From the IMG/VR virus record IMGVR_UViG_3300028844_001353, positions 1-45,498 of that record: 45,498 nt of DNA, one strand, 5' to 3'. Position 1 is the first letter of the stretch; every line of letters starts with the position of its first letter. A model generated the notes under the pieces. It saw nothing but the letters and a program-made list of their open reading frames with translations, was not told where the DNA came from and ran no database searches. Shown one piece after another: positions 1 through 8,950 of the stretch. The stretch comes from a virus. The position numbers and the translations under genes were made by a program.

Positions 1-128
1 TACCAAAGTCTGCTAGTACAAATGTAAAAAATGCTCTTTTTGTTGGATCAACTGCCGAGTTACAGAAAATGTTAAATAGGAAAGATGATGATACAATTGA
101 AAAAAATATTACTCCCAAAAAGGAGTAG
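1..128 (+). CDS. C-terminal end of upstream gene, probable small terminase subunit gp16 (partial)
   Basis: The third reading frame is open from the left edge to a TAG at 126-128 and encodes about 41 residues ending ITPKKE. A short stretch reading FVGSTAELQKML is followed by a charged tail. The gene ends 3 nt before the terminase large subunit start. In T4-like phages the small terminase gene lies directly upstream of gene 17, so position suggests gp16, the DNA-recognition subunit of the packaging motor. Too little remains for a domain call, so the assignment rests mainly on synteny. Confidence 0.5.
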   Translation, partial: PKSASTNVKNALFVGSTAELQKMLNRKDDDTIEKNITPKKE

Positions 129-131
129 AAA

Positions 132-1763
132 ATGAGTGAAGCATATTTAGGGAATCCTAACCTTAAAAAGGTTAATACTCCTGTTGAGTATACACAAGAT
201 CAGATTGAAGAATATCAAAAGTGTGCTGAAGATCCAATATACTTTATGGAAAAATATATCCGTATTGTATCTCTTGATGAGGGTCTTGTGCCTTTTAAAA
301 TGTATGGATTTCAAAAAGATATTGTTCAAAAAATTCACGATAATAGATTTACTATATGTAAACTACCAAGACAATCAGGAAAATCTACAACAACTATTTC
401 TTATCTATTGCATTATGCATTATTTAATCCAAACTCTAACATAGCCATACTTGCAAACAAAAGTTCTACTGCTAGAGATATATTGGGTAGACTGCAACTT
501 GCATATGAAAATTTACCAAAATGGTTACAACAAGGTGTAATAAACTGGAACAAAGGTAATATAGAATTAGAAAATAAATCTACCATTGTTGCGGCTGCCA
601 CTTCTTCAAGTGCTATTCGGGGTGGTTCATTTAATATTATCTTTCTTGATGAGTTTGCTTTCGTACCTACTAACATTGCTGAAATGTTTTTTAGTTCAGT
701 TTATCCTACAATATCTGCTGGTACAAGAACTAAAATGATTATAGTATCTACACCTTATGGTATGAACATGTACTATAAGATTTGGATGGACGCTATCAAT
801 AAAAAAAATGATTACATTCCTATAGAGGTACATTGGAGTGAGGTGCCAGGCCGTGATGAAGATTGGAAAATACAAACAATACGTAACACAAGTGAAGAAC
901 AATTCCAACAAGAGTTTGAGTGTGAGTTTTTAGGTTCTGTAAATACTTTAATATCAGCTTCTAAAATTAAGGCAACGCCTTATATAACACCTATAAAGTC
1001 TGCTCAAGGCGTTGACATATATGAAGATAAAAAAGAAGGACACACTTATGTGGCTGCTGTTGATGTATCACGTGGTGTAGATAAAGATTATTCTGCCTTT
1101 TTAGTATTTGATGTAACTAGTATGCCTTATAAAGTTGTAGCAAAATATAGAAGTAACGAAATTAAACCTTTTGTATTTCCTAATATAATATCTAGAGTTT
1201 GCTTAGCATATAATCAAGCACATATATTAACAGAGGTAAATGATATAGGCCAACAAGTGGCTGAAGCCTTACAATTTGAAATTGAGTACCCTAATTTATT
1301 AATGACAACACAAAAAGGTCGTGCTGGTCAAATATTAGGTGCTATGTATAGTGGTCGTGGTTCATCTATGGGTGTTCGTATGACAAAATCTATTAAAAAA
1401 GTAGGTTGTTCAAACTTAAAAACATTAATTGAGGGAGACAAAGTTGTTGTTAATGATTTCAATATCATACAGGAGATGTCAACATTTACTAAAAGAGGTC
1501 AAAGTTGGCAGGCCGAAGACGGTTCCAATGATGATTTAATGATGTGTTTAGTCATTTTTGGTTGGTTATCTAATCAACCTTATTTTAAGGAGTTGACAAA
1601 TACCAATGCACGTTTAAAAATGTATGAGGAACAAAAGAATTTGATAGAACAGGACATGGCACCATTTGGTTTTGTAGACGATGGAGTGACTGATCCTGAA
1701 GACGAGGAAGTAGTTGATGAGTACGGTACCAGATGGTTTCCTGTTTCTAGAAAGGGACAATAG
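132..1763 (+). CDS. 17: Terminase large subunit gp17 (packaging ATPase and nuclease)
   Basis: This 543-residue protein is a viral large terminase that pumps DNA into the prohead and cuts the concatemer. The Walker A-like motif PRQSGKST is at residues 79-86 and Walker B IIFLDEF at 169-175, followed by a probable coupling motif STPYG near 206-210. The RNase-H-like nuclease domain begins around residue 305 with AAVDVSRG (D311), continues with TEVND near 367-371 and ends with the acidic pair D467/D468. It is somewhat shorter than T4 gp17 (about 610 residues). The start ATG lies 3 nt after the preceding stop and has AAGGAG just upstream. Confidence 0.95.
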   Translation: MSEAYLGNPNLKKVNTPVEYTQDQIEEYQKCAEDPIYFMEKYIRIVSLDEGLVPFKMYGFQKDIVQKIHDNRFTICKLPRQSGKSTTTISYLLHYALFNPNSNIAILANKSSTARDILGRLQLAYENLPKWLQQGVINWNKGNIELENKSTIVAAATSSSAIRGGSFNIIFLDEFAFVPTNIAEMFFSSVYPTISAGTRTKMIIVSTPYGMNMYYKIWMDAINKKNDYIPIEVHWSEVPGRDEDWKIQTIRNTSEEQFQQEFECEFLGSVNTLISASKIKATPYITPIKSAQGVDIYEDKKEGHTYVAAVDVSRGVDKDYSAFLVFDVTSMPYKVVAKYRSNEIKPFVFPNIISRVCLAYNQAHILTEVNDIGQQVAEALQFEIEYPNLLMTTQKGRAGQILGAMYSGRGSSMGVRMTKSIKKVGCSNLKTLIEGDKVVVNDFNIIQEMSTFTKRGQSWQAEDGSNDDLMMCLVIFGWLSNQPYFKELTNTNARLKMYEEQKNLIEQDMAPFGFVDDGVTDPEDEEVVDEYGTRWFPVSRKGQ

Positions 1764-1779
1764 TCTATTTCTAGGTTAT

Positions 1780-1787
1780 TATAAATA
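1780..1787 (+). promoter_or_regulatory. T4-type late promoter before tail sheath gene
   Basis: An exact TATAAATA octamer sits in the 116-nt gap between gp17 and gp18. This is the T4 late promoter element recognised by a gp55-containing polymerase, and gp55 is encoded at 16137. The predicted start is about 6 nt downstream, giving a leader of about 87 nt that carries the AAGAGGAG ribosome site of the sheath gene. Confidence 0.75.
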
Positions 1788-1879
1788 TCAGTACTGGCTT
1801 TAAATATGGATGTAAGAAAACTTACAAAGATGTGAATTATAATATATTAATAATTAGCTAATTAAGAGGAGAATAACCT

Positions 1880-3805
1880 ATGGCATTTCAAGTATCACCA
1901 GGTGTTCTTGTACAGGAAAGAGACTTAACTAGAATCATTCCTGCTGTATCAACTTCAATAGGCGCTTTTGCTGGCGAGTTCAGAAAAGGTCCTTTAGATG
2001 AGATTACATCAATCTCTAGTGAACAAGAGTTAGTAAATGTTTTCGGCAAACCGGATAATTCAAATTTTGAATCATTCTTTTCAGCTGCAAACTTTTTACA
2101 ATACTCTAACGCATTAAGAGTAGTACGAGTACAAAATACTGGTTTAGCAAACGCAGCCGTTTCAGGCTCAGCAATTGCTATCAAAAATACACAAGACTAC
2201 CAGGATAATTACAATACTGGTCAGGCGTCTGTCGGAGAATGGGCAGCTAGAACAGCGGGAGCATGGGGCAACGGCCTTAAAGTTTCTGCTTGTCACAGCG
2301 CAACAGGTTTCCAAGAGGATGCAAAAACAACAATAAATGATTCTGCTATGTCTGTTGGTCACACAACAGTAACATTAACATCAGGAACTGGTTTTGCAGT
2401 CGGCGATATCGTTGAGTTTTCAACGAGTGCTGCTGGAACAGATTATGATGGCAGAAAATATAAAATAACAGGTGTTAACACTAACGACATAACTTTTGTT
2501 AGAGCGGATACACTACAAGGTGGTTTACATCAAGTACCAGCTGATGGTGCAAACGTAAGAAGATTTTGGGAGTTCCATGAATTTGTTTCAGGTGCTCCAG
2601 GAACATCTCCTTACGCTGCTTCAAAAAGCGGAGTAAATGATGAAATGCACGTTGTCGTTATAGACGAAGACGGTAATATCACAGGAAAAACTGGCGAAGT
2701 AATTGAAGTTTACGATAGAGTATCAAAAGCTTCAGACGCTAAATCACCACAAGGCGATTCAAACTATGTAAGAGACGTAATTTATAATAAATCAAATTAC
2801 ATTTACTGGATGGATCATCACGCTTCAGGATCAAACCATGGTTCAGCAGCTGCAGGAATAACTTTCACAGCAGTTGATACACCAAAAACTGATTCTTTAG
2901 TTAACGGTGCAGATGGTTCAGCAGCAACAGCTGGCGAAATCAAAACTGCTTACGAGTTGTTTGAAGACGCAGAAACAGTTGATGTAGGTTTAATCATCGG
3001 TGGATCTTGTAACGCTCAACATGTAGACGATCTAATAACAATTGCAGAAAAAAGAAAAGACGCTATCGCATTCGTATCTCCAGAGAGATCAGATGTTGCT
3101 GGTATCACTTCTTCAATCACTCAAACACAAAACGTATTAGCATTTATGAACGGTATTCGTTCTTCATCTTACGTTATGTTAGATAGTGGTTACAAATACA
3201 TGTACGACAGATATAATGACGTATATAGATTTGTTCCATTAAACGGTGACATTGCAGGCCTAGCAGCTAGAACTGACTTAATCGCAGATAGCTGGTTTTC
3301 TCCAGCAGGATTAAACAGAGGTGTTATCAGAGGTGCTGTTAAGTTAGCATATAATCCAAGTAAATCTCAAAGAGACGAATTGTACAAAGCAAGAATTAAC
3401 CCAGTGGTTACATTCCCAGGCCAAGGTACAGTATTGTTTGGAGATAAAACTGGTTTATCTGCTCCTAGCGCATTTGATAGAATCAACGTTAGAAGATTGT
3501 TCATTGTTTTAGAGAAGGCAATATCAACTGCTTCTAAATTCCAACTTTTTGAATTCAATGATGAATTTACAAGAGCGAATTTCAGAAACATTGTAGAACC
3601 TTTTTTAAGAGAAGTACAAGGTAGACGAGGTATCACAGACTTTTTAGTAGTATGTGATGAAACAAATAACACAGGTGAAGTAATTGATAGAAATGAATTT
3701 ATTGCTGAGATTTTTGTTAAACCAGCAAGAAGTATCAACTTTATTACATTACAATTCATCGCAACACGAACTGGCGTTTCTTTTGAAGAAGTCGCTGGCG
3801 GTTAA
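1880..3805 (+). CDS. 18: Tail sheath protein gp18
   Basis: This 641-residue protein is the contractile tail sheath subunit of a myovirus. The N-terminus (FQVSPGVLVQERDLT) and the C-terminal third (FDRINVRRLF, VEPFLREVQGRRGI and a closing ATRTGVSFEEV) are characteristic of T4-like sheath proteins. The middle part (about residues 110-320) is variable and rich in Ser/Gly/Ala, as expected for the exposed domains. Length is close to T4 gp18 (659). A strong AGAGGAG site precedes the ATG. It is followed by the tube gene after 22 nt, the T4 order 17-18-19-20. Confidence 0.95.
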   Translation: MAFQVSPGVLVQERDLTRIIPAVSTSIGAFAGEFRKGPLDEITSISSEQELVNVFGKPDNSNFESFFSAANFLQYSNALRVVRVQNTGLANAAVSGSAIAIKNTQDYQDNYNTGQASVGEWAARTAGAWGNGLKVSACHSATGFQEDAKTTINDSAMSVGHTTVTLTSGTGFAVGDIVEFSTSAAGTDYDGRKYKITGVNTNDITFVRADTLQGGLHQVPADGANVRRFWEFHEFVSGAPGTSPYAASKSGVNDEMHVVVIDEDGNITGKTGEVIEVYDRVSKASDAKSPQGDSNYVRDVIYNKSNYIYWMDHHASGSNHGSAAAGITFTAVDTPKTDSLVNGADGSAATAGEIKTAYELFEDAETVDVGLIIGGSCNAQHVDDLITIAEKRKDAIAFVSPERSDVAGITSSITQTQNVLAFMNGIRSSSYVMLDSGYKYMYDRYNDVYRFVPLNGDIAGLAARTDLIADSWFSPAGLNRGVIRGAVKLAYNPSKSQRDELYKARINPVVTFPGQGTVLFGDKTGLSAPSAFDRINVRRLFIVLEKAISTASKFQLFEFNDEFTRANFRNIVEPFLREVQGRRGITDFLVVCDETNNTGEVIDRNEFIAEIFVKPARSINFITLQFIATRTGVSFEEVAGG

Positions 3806-3827
3806 TTAGTAGAGGAGAAATAAAAAA

Positions 3828-4355
3828 ATGGCAAACATTAATGACTTCAAAGCTAAACTTGCTGGTGGTGGCGCAAGAGCCAATCAGTTTAAGGTTACAA
3901 TGCCTTTTCCTGGTTACGCACAAGTTGGTGGCGAAATAGAAGACTTAGCATTTTTATGTACAGCTACATCTATACCAGGTATGACCGTTGCTAATATCAA
4001 CGTTCCATTTAGAGGTAGAGCAATTAAAATTGCAGGTGATAGAACAATTCCGTCATGGTCAATTACGGTACTAAACGATACAAATTTCAAAATCAGAAAT
4101 GCTTTTGAAAGATGGCAGAATGGTATCAATAATATGACTGATAACGAGGGGTTAACTAATCCAGTTGACTACCAAGTAGACGCTTTTGTTGATCATCTTG
4201 ACAGAAATGGTAATAACGTTAAATCGTATACTTTGAGAGGACTGTTTCCTACAGAGATCGGTGGTATTGATTTAAGTATGGGCGAAGCAACAGAAATAGA
4301 AACTTTTGGTGTGACGTTTGAATATCAATACTTTGAAACAAATACTACAACGTAA
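3828..4355 (+). CDS. 19: Tail tube protein gp19
   Basis: This 175-residue protein is the tail tube subunit that stacks inside the sheath. It shows the gp19-family N-terminal pattern (ANQFKVTMPFP, then LCTATSIPGMTV near residues 43-54) and a C-terminus ending FGVTFEYQYFE, with a length close to T4 gp19 (163). AGAGGAG lies upstream. The gene is followed by an intrinsic terminator, so sheath and tube form a late unit. A longer paralogue of the same family is encoded at 11862. Confidence 0.93.
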   Translation: MANINDFKAKLAGGGARANQFKVTMPFPGYAQVGGEIEDLAFLCTATSIPGMTVANINVPFRGRAIKIAGDRTIPSWSITVLNDTNFKIRNAFERWQNGINNMTDNEGLTNPVDYQVDAFVDHLDRNGNNVKSYTLRGLFPTEIGGIDLSMGEATEIETFGVTFEYQYFETNTTT

Positions 4356-4365
4356 TACAAAATTA

Positions 4366-4392
4366 GGAGGCGGCCTAAAAACCGCCTTCTTA
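4366..4392 (+). terminator. Intrinsic terminator after gp19
   Basis: GGAGGCGG (4366-4373) pairs with CCGCCTTC (4382-4389), one pair being a G-T wobble, around an A-rich 8-nt loop. It is followed by TTAAAA rather than a long T tract, so termination may be partial. Confidence 0.65.
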
Positions 4393-4399
4393 AAACTAT

Positions 4400-4407
4400 T
4401 ATAAGTA
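4400..4407 (+). promoter_or_regulatory. Possible late promoter variant before portal gene
   Basis: TATAAGTA differs from the T4 late consensus at one position. It lies just after the gp19 terminator and 28 nt before the portal start. The location makes sense for restarting late transcription, but the sequence is not canonical. Confidence 0.4.
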
Positions 4408-4434
4408 GTAGTAGAACAAACAGGAGATAATATT

Positions 4435-5955
4435 ATGGCAGAGTTTTTTGGATTTAAGATTACACGAGATAAACCTAAATCCGATCCAAAACAAAACTTT
4501 AGTACACCACAAGCAGAGGACGGTACACAAGTAGTCGCTGCTGGAGGGTATTTTGCGTCTCACCTTGACATGGAAGGAAACGCAAAGACTGAAGCTGATC
4601 TAATAAGAAGATACAGAGAAATTTCAATACATCCAGAATGTGATATGGCGATTGAGGATATTGTTAATGAGGCAATAGTTTCAAACGAAAATAAACAGGC
4701 TGTTAGATTAATGACAGATAATGTTCCTTACGGTAGGGATATTAAGAGAAGACTTGAAGAAGAATTTACAGAGATATTAAGATTACTACAATTCAACAGT
4801 AGAGGCCACGAGTTGTTTAGACGTTGGTATGTTGATGGTAGAATATACTTTCAAAAGATAATTGATACAGAATCAGGTAAGAAAGGTATTACAGAATTAA
4901 AATATCTTGATCCTCGGAAAATCAAAAAAATCAGAGAAGTAAGAAAAAGAAGACCTGACGGAGTTGCTCCATCAGCTACGAATTTAGTAGACGAAACTAT
5001 GGAATACTTTTTATATAATGAAAGAGGTGTAGGTGGTGCTAGTTTACAAGGTATTAAAATTGCCGTAGATACTATCGCATTTTGTCCATCAGGATTAATA
5101 GATCAAAACAAAAATTTAATTTTATCGTTTTTACATAAAGCAATAAAACCAGTTAATCAATTAAGAATGATTGAAGACGCTGCTGTTATTTACAGAATAG
5201 CAAGAGCGCCTGAAAGACGTATATTCAAAATTGATGTTGGTAATTTGCCTAAAATGAAAGCTGAACAATATTTAAGAGACGTTATGGCAAGATACAGAAA
5301 CAAACTTGTATATGACGCAGCTACTGGTGAAATCAGAGACGATAGAAATTATATGTCAATGTTAGAAGACTTTTGGTTACCAAGCAGAGAGGGTGGTAGA
5401 GGTACAGATATTACTACTTTACCAGGTGGTCAGAATTTAGGTGAGATTACAGACATAGAATACTTTAGAGCAAAACTTTATAGATCATTGAATGTACCTT
5501 CAAGTAGATTAGAAGCTTCAACAGGTTTTAATTTAGGAAGATCAACAGAAATAACAAGAGACGAATTAAAATTTACTAAATTTGTTCAAAAATTAAGAAA
5601 AAAATTTATTGAACTGTTTAATGATATTTTAAAAACACAATTAATATTAAAAGGAATTATTGCTGAAGAAGAATGGCCAATGATTAGAGATAATATTTTT
5701 TATGATTTTTTACAAGACGGTCACTTTGCAGAATTAAAGCAGGCTGAAATGTTAAAAGATAGAATACAACTGGCTAACGATGTAAGAGATTATGTTGGTA
5801 AGTATTTTTCAGTTGAGTATGTTAGAAAAAATATACTAAAACAATCTGATCAAGATATAGAGAAGATTGATAGTCAAATCAAAAAAGAAATTGACGATGG
5901 AATTATATCATCACCACAAGATCAGGTTGTTGATAGTGAGGATTCGTTCAATTAA
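4435..5955 (+). CDS. 20: Portal vertex protein gp20
   Basis: This 506-residue protein is the dodecameric portal through which DNA enters and leaves the capsid. Recognisable T4-like portal segments are DMAIEDIVNEAIV (about residue 70), a KYLDPRKIKKIREV stretch, and RMIEDAAVIYRIARAPERR followed by IDVGNLPK. Further on are YRNKLVYDAATGEIRDDR and a C-terminal FNLGRSTEITRDELKF with FIELFNDILKTQLILKG. Length is close to T4 gp20 (524). CAGGAGAT precedes the start. Its position upstream of the prohead core and protease genes is the T4 order. Confidence 0.95.
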   Translation: MAEFFGFKITRDKPKSDPKQNFSTPQAEDGTQVVAAGGYFASHLDMEGNAKTEADLIRRYREISIHPECDMAIEDIVNEAIVSNENKQAVRLMTDNVPYGRDIKRRLEEEFTEILRLLQFNSRGHELFRRWYVDGRIYFQKIIDTESGKKGITELKYLDPRKIKKIREVRKRRPDGVAPSATNLVDETMEYFLYNERGVGGASLQGIKIAVDTIAFCPSGLIDQNKNLILSFLHKAIKPVNQLRMIEDAAVIYRIARAPERRIFKIDVGNLPKMKAEQYLRDVMARYRNKLVYDAATGEIRDDRNYMSMLEDFWLPSREGGRGTDITTLPGGQNLGEITDIEYFRAKLYRSLNVPSSRLEASTGFNLGRSTEITRDELKFTKFVQKLRKKFIELFNDILKTQLILKGIIAEEEWPMIRDNIFYDFLQDGHFAELKQAEMLKDRIQLANDVRDYVGKYFSVEYVRKNILKQSDQDIEKIDSQIKKEIDDGIISSPQDQVVDSEDSFN

Positions 5956-5975
5956 TAAATTAATGGAGAACAATT

Positions 5976-6317
5976 ATGAGTAGTGAAGTAAAAAACTTTA
6001 TAGATAAATTAAGTGCCGGTAAAAACGCAGAAGCCGGTGACGCTTTTAAAGACGCATTAAGAACAAAAGTAGGTGACGCATTAGACCAGAAAAGACAAGA
6101 TATTGCTGGCAATATGTTTAACGCAAGTGCTTTTAGCGACAAAAAACCTGAAGTAGCAACTCCAGGACAATTCAATCAAGACGGAACAATTACAAATGTT
6201 GATGGTACAGCAGGTCAAACAGGAGCAGAAATGTCAGCAGCTACGGCTCCTGAAGTAACAGAACCATCTGTTGATTTAGCGCCAGAAACACCAGCAGTTG
6301 ATACACCAGAGGTATAA
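5976..6317 (+). CDS. Putative prohead core protein (gp67-like position)
   Basis: This 113-residue acidic protein has an N-terminal helical region (residues 1-50, with ALRTKVGDALDQKRQDIA) and a low-complexity tail rich in Pro, Ala, Thr and Glu. It sits between the portal and the protease, where T4 carries the small prohead core genes 67 and 68. The sequence resembles the small core scaffold proteins of marine T4-like phages, as far as can be judged by eye. If so, it would help form the inner core of the prohead and be degraded by gp21. The assignment is positional plus weak similarity. Confidence 0.5.
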   Translation: MSSEVKNFIDKLSAGKNAEAGDAFKDALRTKVGDALDQKRQDIAGNMFNASAFSDKKPEVATPGQFNQDGTITNVDGTAGQTGAEMSAATAPEVTEPSVDLAPETPAVDTPEV

Positions 6318-6321
6318 TTAA

Positions 6322-6588
6322 ATGTTAAGAGTAAGTGACATTGTAGAAGAACAAAAACTATTTAACAGTAAAGCATTTAAACAATTAACTCCTGTTTTAC
6401 AAGACGCTGTTAAACAAGTATATAAAACTGTAGAAGAAGACGAAGATATTACAGCAGAAAATTTACCAATTAAATTTGAAGAAGCTTTAGACAATGTTGT
6501 TACTATTAACAATATAGAAAAAGAACAATTAGAGGGTTATTTTGATGATGAAATAACTGAACAATTAGAGAAATTAGGAGAAGAATAA
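6322..6588 (+). CDS. Small acidic protein, possible prohead core (gp68-like position)
   Basis: This 88-residue, strongly acidic, predominantly helical protein ends QLEKLGEE. It starts 4 nt after the previous stop and its own stop overlaps the next ATG by one base, so the three small genes are probably translated together. By position it corresponds to T4 gene 68, a minor prohead core component. I do not recognise the family with certainty. Confidence 0.45.
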   Translation: MLRVSDIVEEQKLFNSKAFKQLTPVLQDAVKQVYKTVEEDEDITAENLPIKFEEALDNVVTINNIEKEQLEGYFDDEITEQLEKLGEE

Positions 6589-6980
6589 TGGCAGATACAG
6601 TTACAACTCAAACCATATCAGATACATCTGGTATAAAGTATGTAGTTAAATTGACTAACGTATCAGATGGTACTGGAGAAACTTTAGTAAAAAAAATAGA
6701 CGCTTCAGCGTTAACTTTTATGACCGAAGATGGTAGTAGAAAGCTAAGTAAGATATGGTATTCAGTAAATACTAACAATAATAAATCAGCAGTTGAGTTA
6801 TTATGGGATGGTACTGTAAATTCTACGATTGCTTTTTTATCTGGTAATGGTCATTGGGATTTAAGAACTTCCGGAAATGAAATTGGTAACAATTCTACGA
6901 CACCTACAGGTGACGTGTTGTTATCTACTAAAAATTTTGCAGCTGGAGATAATTATACGATTTTATTAGAGTTTAGATAA
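6588..6980 (+). CDS. Conserved virion-region protein of unknown function
   Basis: This 130-residue protein is rich in Thr, Ser, Gly and Asn with alternating polar and hydrophobic stretches, which suggests a beta-rich fold. It has no signal peptide or membrane segment. It begins on the last base of the previous stop (TAATG) and has no counterpart at this position in T4 itself. Being embedded among prohead genes it may be a capsid accessory or decoration protein, but this rests only on location and composition. Confidence 0.6.
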   Translation: MADTVTTQTISDTSGIKYVVKLTNVSDGTGETLVKKIDASALTFMTEDGSRKLSKIWYSVNTNNNKSAVELLWDGTVNSTIAFLSGNGHWDLRTSGNEIGNNSTTPTGDVLLSTKNFAAGDNYTILLEFR

Positions 6981-6987
6981 AAAATCT

Positions 6988-6995
6988 TATAAATA
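6988..6995 (+). promoter_or_regulatory. T4-type late promoter before gp21
   Basis: Exact TATAAATA, 30 nt upstream of the protease start. The predicted transcript start is near 7001, leaving a leader of about 24 nt that contains AGAGGGA as ribosome site. Confidence 0.75.
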
Positions 6996-7024
6996 TAAGG
7001 AAGTTTTAAAAATAGAGGGAATTT

Positions 7025-7669
7025 ATGAAATTAATATCCGAAGAAGTACAAAACGCCGAATACATCACCGAAGAGGTGAACGGTAAAAAAAATTATAAAA
7101 TTAGAGGAGTCTTCTTACAATCTGAAATCAAAAATAGAAATGGACGAGTATATGAAAAAGAGATTTTAGAGAAAGAAGTAAGAAGATATAACGCAGAATT
7201 TATTAATAAAAAAAGAGCATTTGGTGAACTTGGACATCCAGATAGTCCAACAGTAAATTTAGAGAGAGTATCACATATGATTACTACTCTTTATCCAGAT
7301 GGTACTAATTTTATTGGTGAAGCTAAGATAATGAACACACCTTACGGTAAGATTGTAAAAGGTCTTATTGACGAAGGCGCTCAATTGGGCGTATCATCTA
7401 GAGGTATGGGTTCTTTATCACAAAGAGGTGGTGTTAATTATGTAGGTAGAGATTTTTATTTAGCTACAGCCGCTGACATTGTTGCAGATCCAAGCGCTCC
7501 AGACGCTTTCGTAGAAGGCATAATGGAGAACAAAAACTGGGTATGGGACAATGGCGTTCTTGTTGAAAAGGACATTAGTGACTGGAAGACAAGTATTGAA
7601 AGAGCTAAAAGTATTGCCTTAGCAGAAGCTAAAGCAAAAGTCTTTAAGGACTTTCTTAAAAAACTCTAG
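7025..7669 (+). CDS. 21: Prohead core scaffold protease gp21
   Basis: This 214-residue protein is the maturation protease that cleaves the scaffold, capsid protein and internal proteins of T4-like proheads. Likely catalytic elements are GELGHP (H71), LGVSSRG (S124/S125) and the downstream ATAADIVADPSAPDAF segment (D151), consistent with the serine protease fold of T4 gp21. Length matches T4 gp21 (about 212). It has its own late promoter and is followed by the scaffold gene with another. Its cleavage preference, (L/I)-x-E in T4, matters for the N-termini of several proteins in this window. Confidence 0.92.
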   Translation: MKLISEEVQNAEYITEEVNGKKNYKIRGVFLQSEIKNRNGRVYEKEILEKEVRRYNAEFINKKRAFGELGHPDSPTVNLERVSHMITTLYPDGTNFIGEAKIMNTPYGKIVKGLIDEGAQLGVSSRGMGSLSQRGGVNYVGRDFYLATAADIVADPSAPDAFVEGIMENKNWVWDNGVLVEKDISDWKTSIERAKSIALAEAKAKVFKDFLKKL

Positions 7670-7672
7670 TTT

Positions 7673-7680
7673 TATAAATA
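7673..7680 (+). promoter_or_regulatory. T4-type late promoter before gp22
   Basis: Exact TATAAATA starting 4 nt after the gp21 stop and ending 57 nt before the scaffold start. The leader holds AATAAGGAGAT as ribosome site. A separate promoter fits the high demand for scaffold and capsid protein. Confidence 0.75.
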
Positions 7681-7737
7681 TAACACGAGAATTTATAACT
7701 AGTTAAAGAAAAAAATAAATAATAAGGAGATATCTCA

Positions 7738-8928
7738 ATGTCAGAAAACTTAAAGAACATTGAAGCAACAACAGATCAAAATACGGCAGTAGCTGAAAAT
7801 GCTAACCCGAATGCTGATCTACCGAAAAAGAACGCTGTAGCGTCTGAACCAACTCATCTGAAAAACGATGCTGAGGATTTAGGTGCAGCTGTAGTTAAAC
7901 CTACAGATAGCAATCCGGATGCTTCAAAATCAACTAAAGAAGTTTCTGGTCAGGCTCCTCAAAAATCTGAAGGTGCTCCCGAAGCTATGCAAAAATTAGC
8001 AGGACACAATACGAAATTAGAGTCTACAGAAACAAAAGCTGACGATAAAGAAACAGTTAAAGAAGGCGAAATGCCAGCTGGTCTGAAAAAATACCTTGAC
8101 AAGAAAAATGACAAGGAAGCTGATACTAAAAAAGAAGAAGTTGAAGCGAAAAAAGAAGACGAGAAGGCAGAGAACAAAGAGAAAGACATAGACGTAAAAG
8201 AACATGTTGAAGCTCTTGTTGCTGGAAATGCTGACTTATCGGAAGAATTTAAAGACAAAGCCGCAACTATTTTTGAAACAGCAATTAAATCTAAAGTAAA
8301 AGAAATCGCTGAAGAAATGGAAACGGATTACAATAAAAGATTCGAGGAAGAAACCTCTACAGCAAAAGCTGAGTTAGTGGAAAAAGTTGATTCTTACCTA
8401 TCATACGTGGTAGAAGAATGGATGAAAGAAAACGAACTTGCTTTAGAAAGAGGAATCAAAGGCGAAATCGCTGAGGACTTTATCGGTGGTCTAAAAAAAT
8501 TATTTGAAGATCATTACATAAATGTTCCAGACGAAAAATATAATGTACTTGAAGATCAAGCTTCAAAAATTGAAACGTTAGAAAAGAAACTTAACGAGTC
8601 AATAGAGAAGAATGTTGAATTAAGTAAGTTAGGTAATAAGTACAAAGCAGCTGAAATTTTAGATGAAGCTTCTAAAGACTTAACTGAAACTGCAAAAGAA
8701 AAATTCAACAAACTTGTTGAAGAAGTAGATTATTCAACAGAAGCAGATTACAGAGAAAAAGTTAAGACAATTAAAGAGTCTTACTTTAAATCCAAAGACG
8801 TTTCTGGTGACGGTATAGATGAAGTAGCGGCTGGCGAAGGAACTCCTAACGAGGACCTAAGCAATGCGATGGCTGCTTATAGTGCCGCTATAAGTCAAAC
8901 AAAAGACATTAAATTGTCTAACAAATAA
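7738..8928 (+). CDS. 22: Prohead scaffold protein gp22
   Basis: This 396-residue protein is the main internal scaffold on which the capsid assembles. The first 130 residues are low complexity (Ala, Pro, Thr, Lys, Glu). A Lys/Glu-rich helical block follows, and residues about 150-360 are predicted coiled coil (FKDKAATIFETAIKSKVKEI, IETLEKKLNESIEKNVEL). The length is greater than T4 gp22 (269) because of the long N-terminal extension. It lies between gp21 and gp23 as in T4. The fold is inferred from composition and position rather than from catalytic motifs. Confidence 0.88.
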   Translation: MSENLKNIEATTDQNTAVAENANPNADLPKKNAVASEPTHLKNDAEDLGAAVVKPTDSNPDASKSTKEVSGQAPQKSEGAPEAMQKLAGHNTKLESTETKADDKETVKEGEMPAGLKKYLDKKNDKEADTKKEEVEAKKEDEKAENKEKDIDVKEHVEALVAGNADLSEEFKDKAATIFETAIKSKVKEIAEEMETDYNKRFEEETSTAKAELVEKVDSYLSYVVEEWMKENELALERGIKGEIAEDFIGGLKKLFEDHYINVPDEKYNVLEDQASKIETLEKKLNESIEKNVELSKLGNKYKAAEILDEASKDLTETAKEKFNKLVEEVDYSTEADYREKVKTIKESYFKSKDVSGDGIDEVAAGEGTPNEDLSNAMAAYSAAISQTKDIKLSNK

Positions 8929-8950
8929 TAATAATAGGGAGATAAAAAAC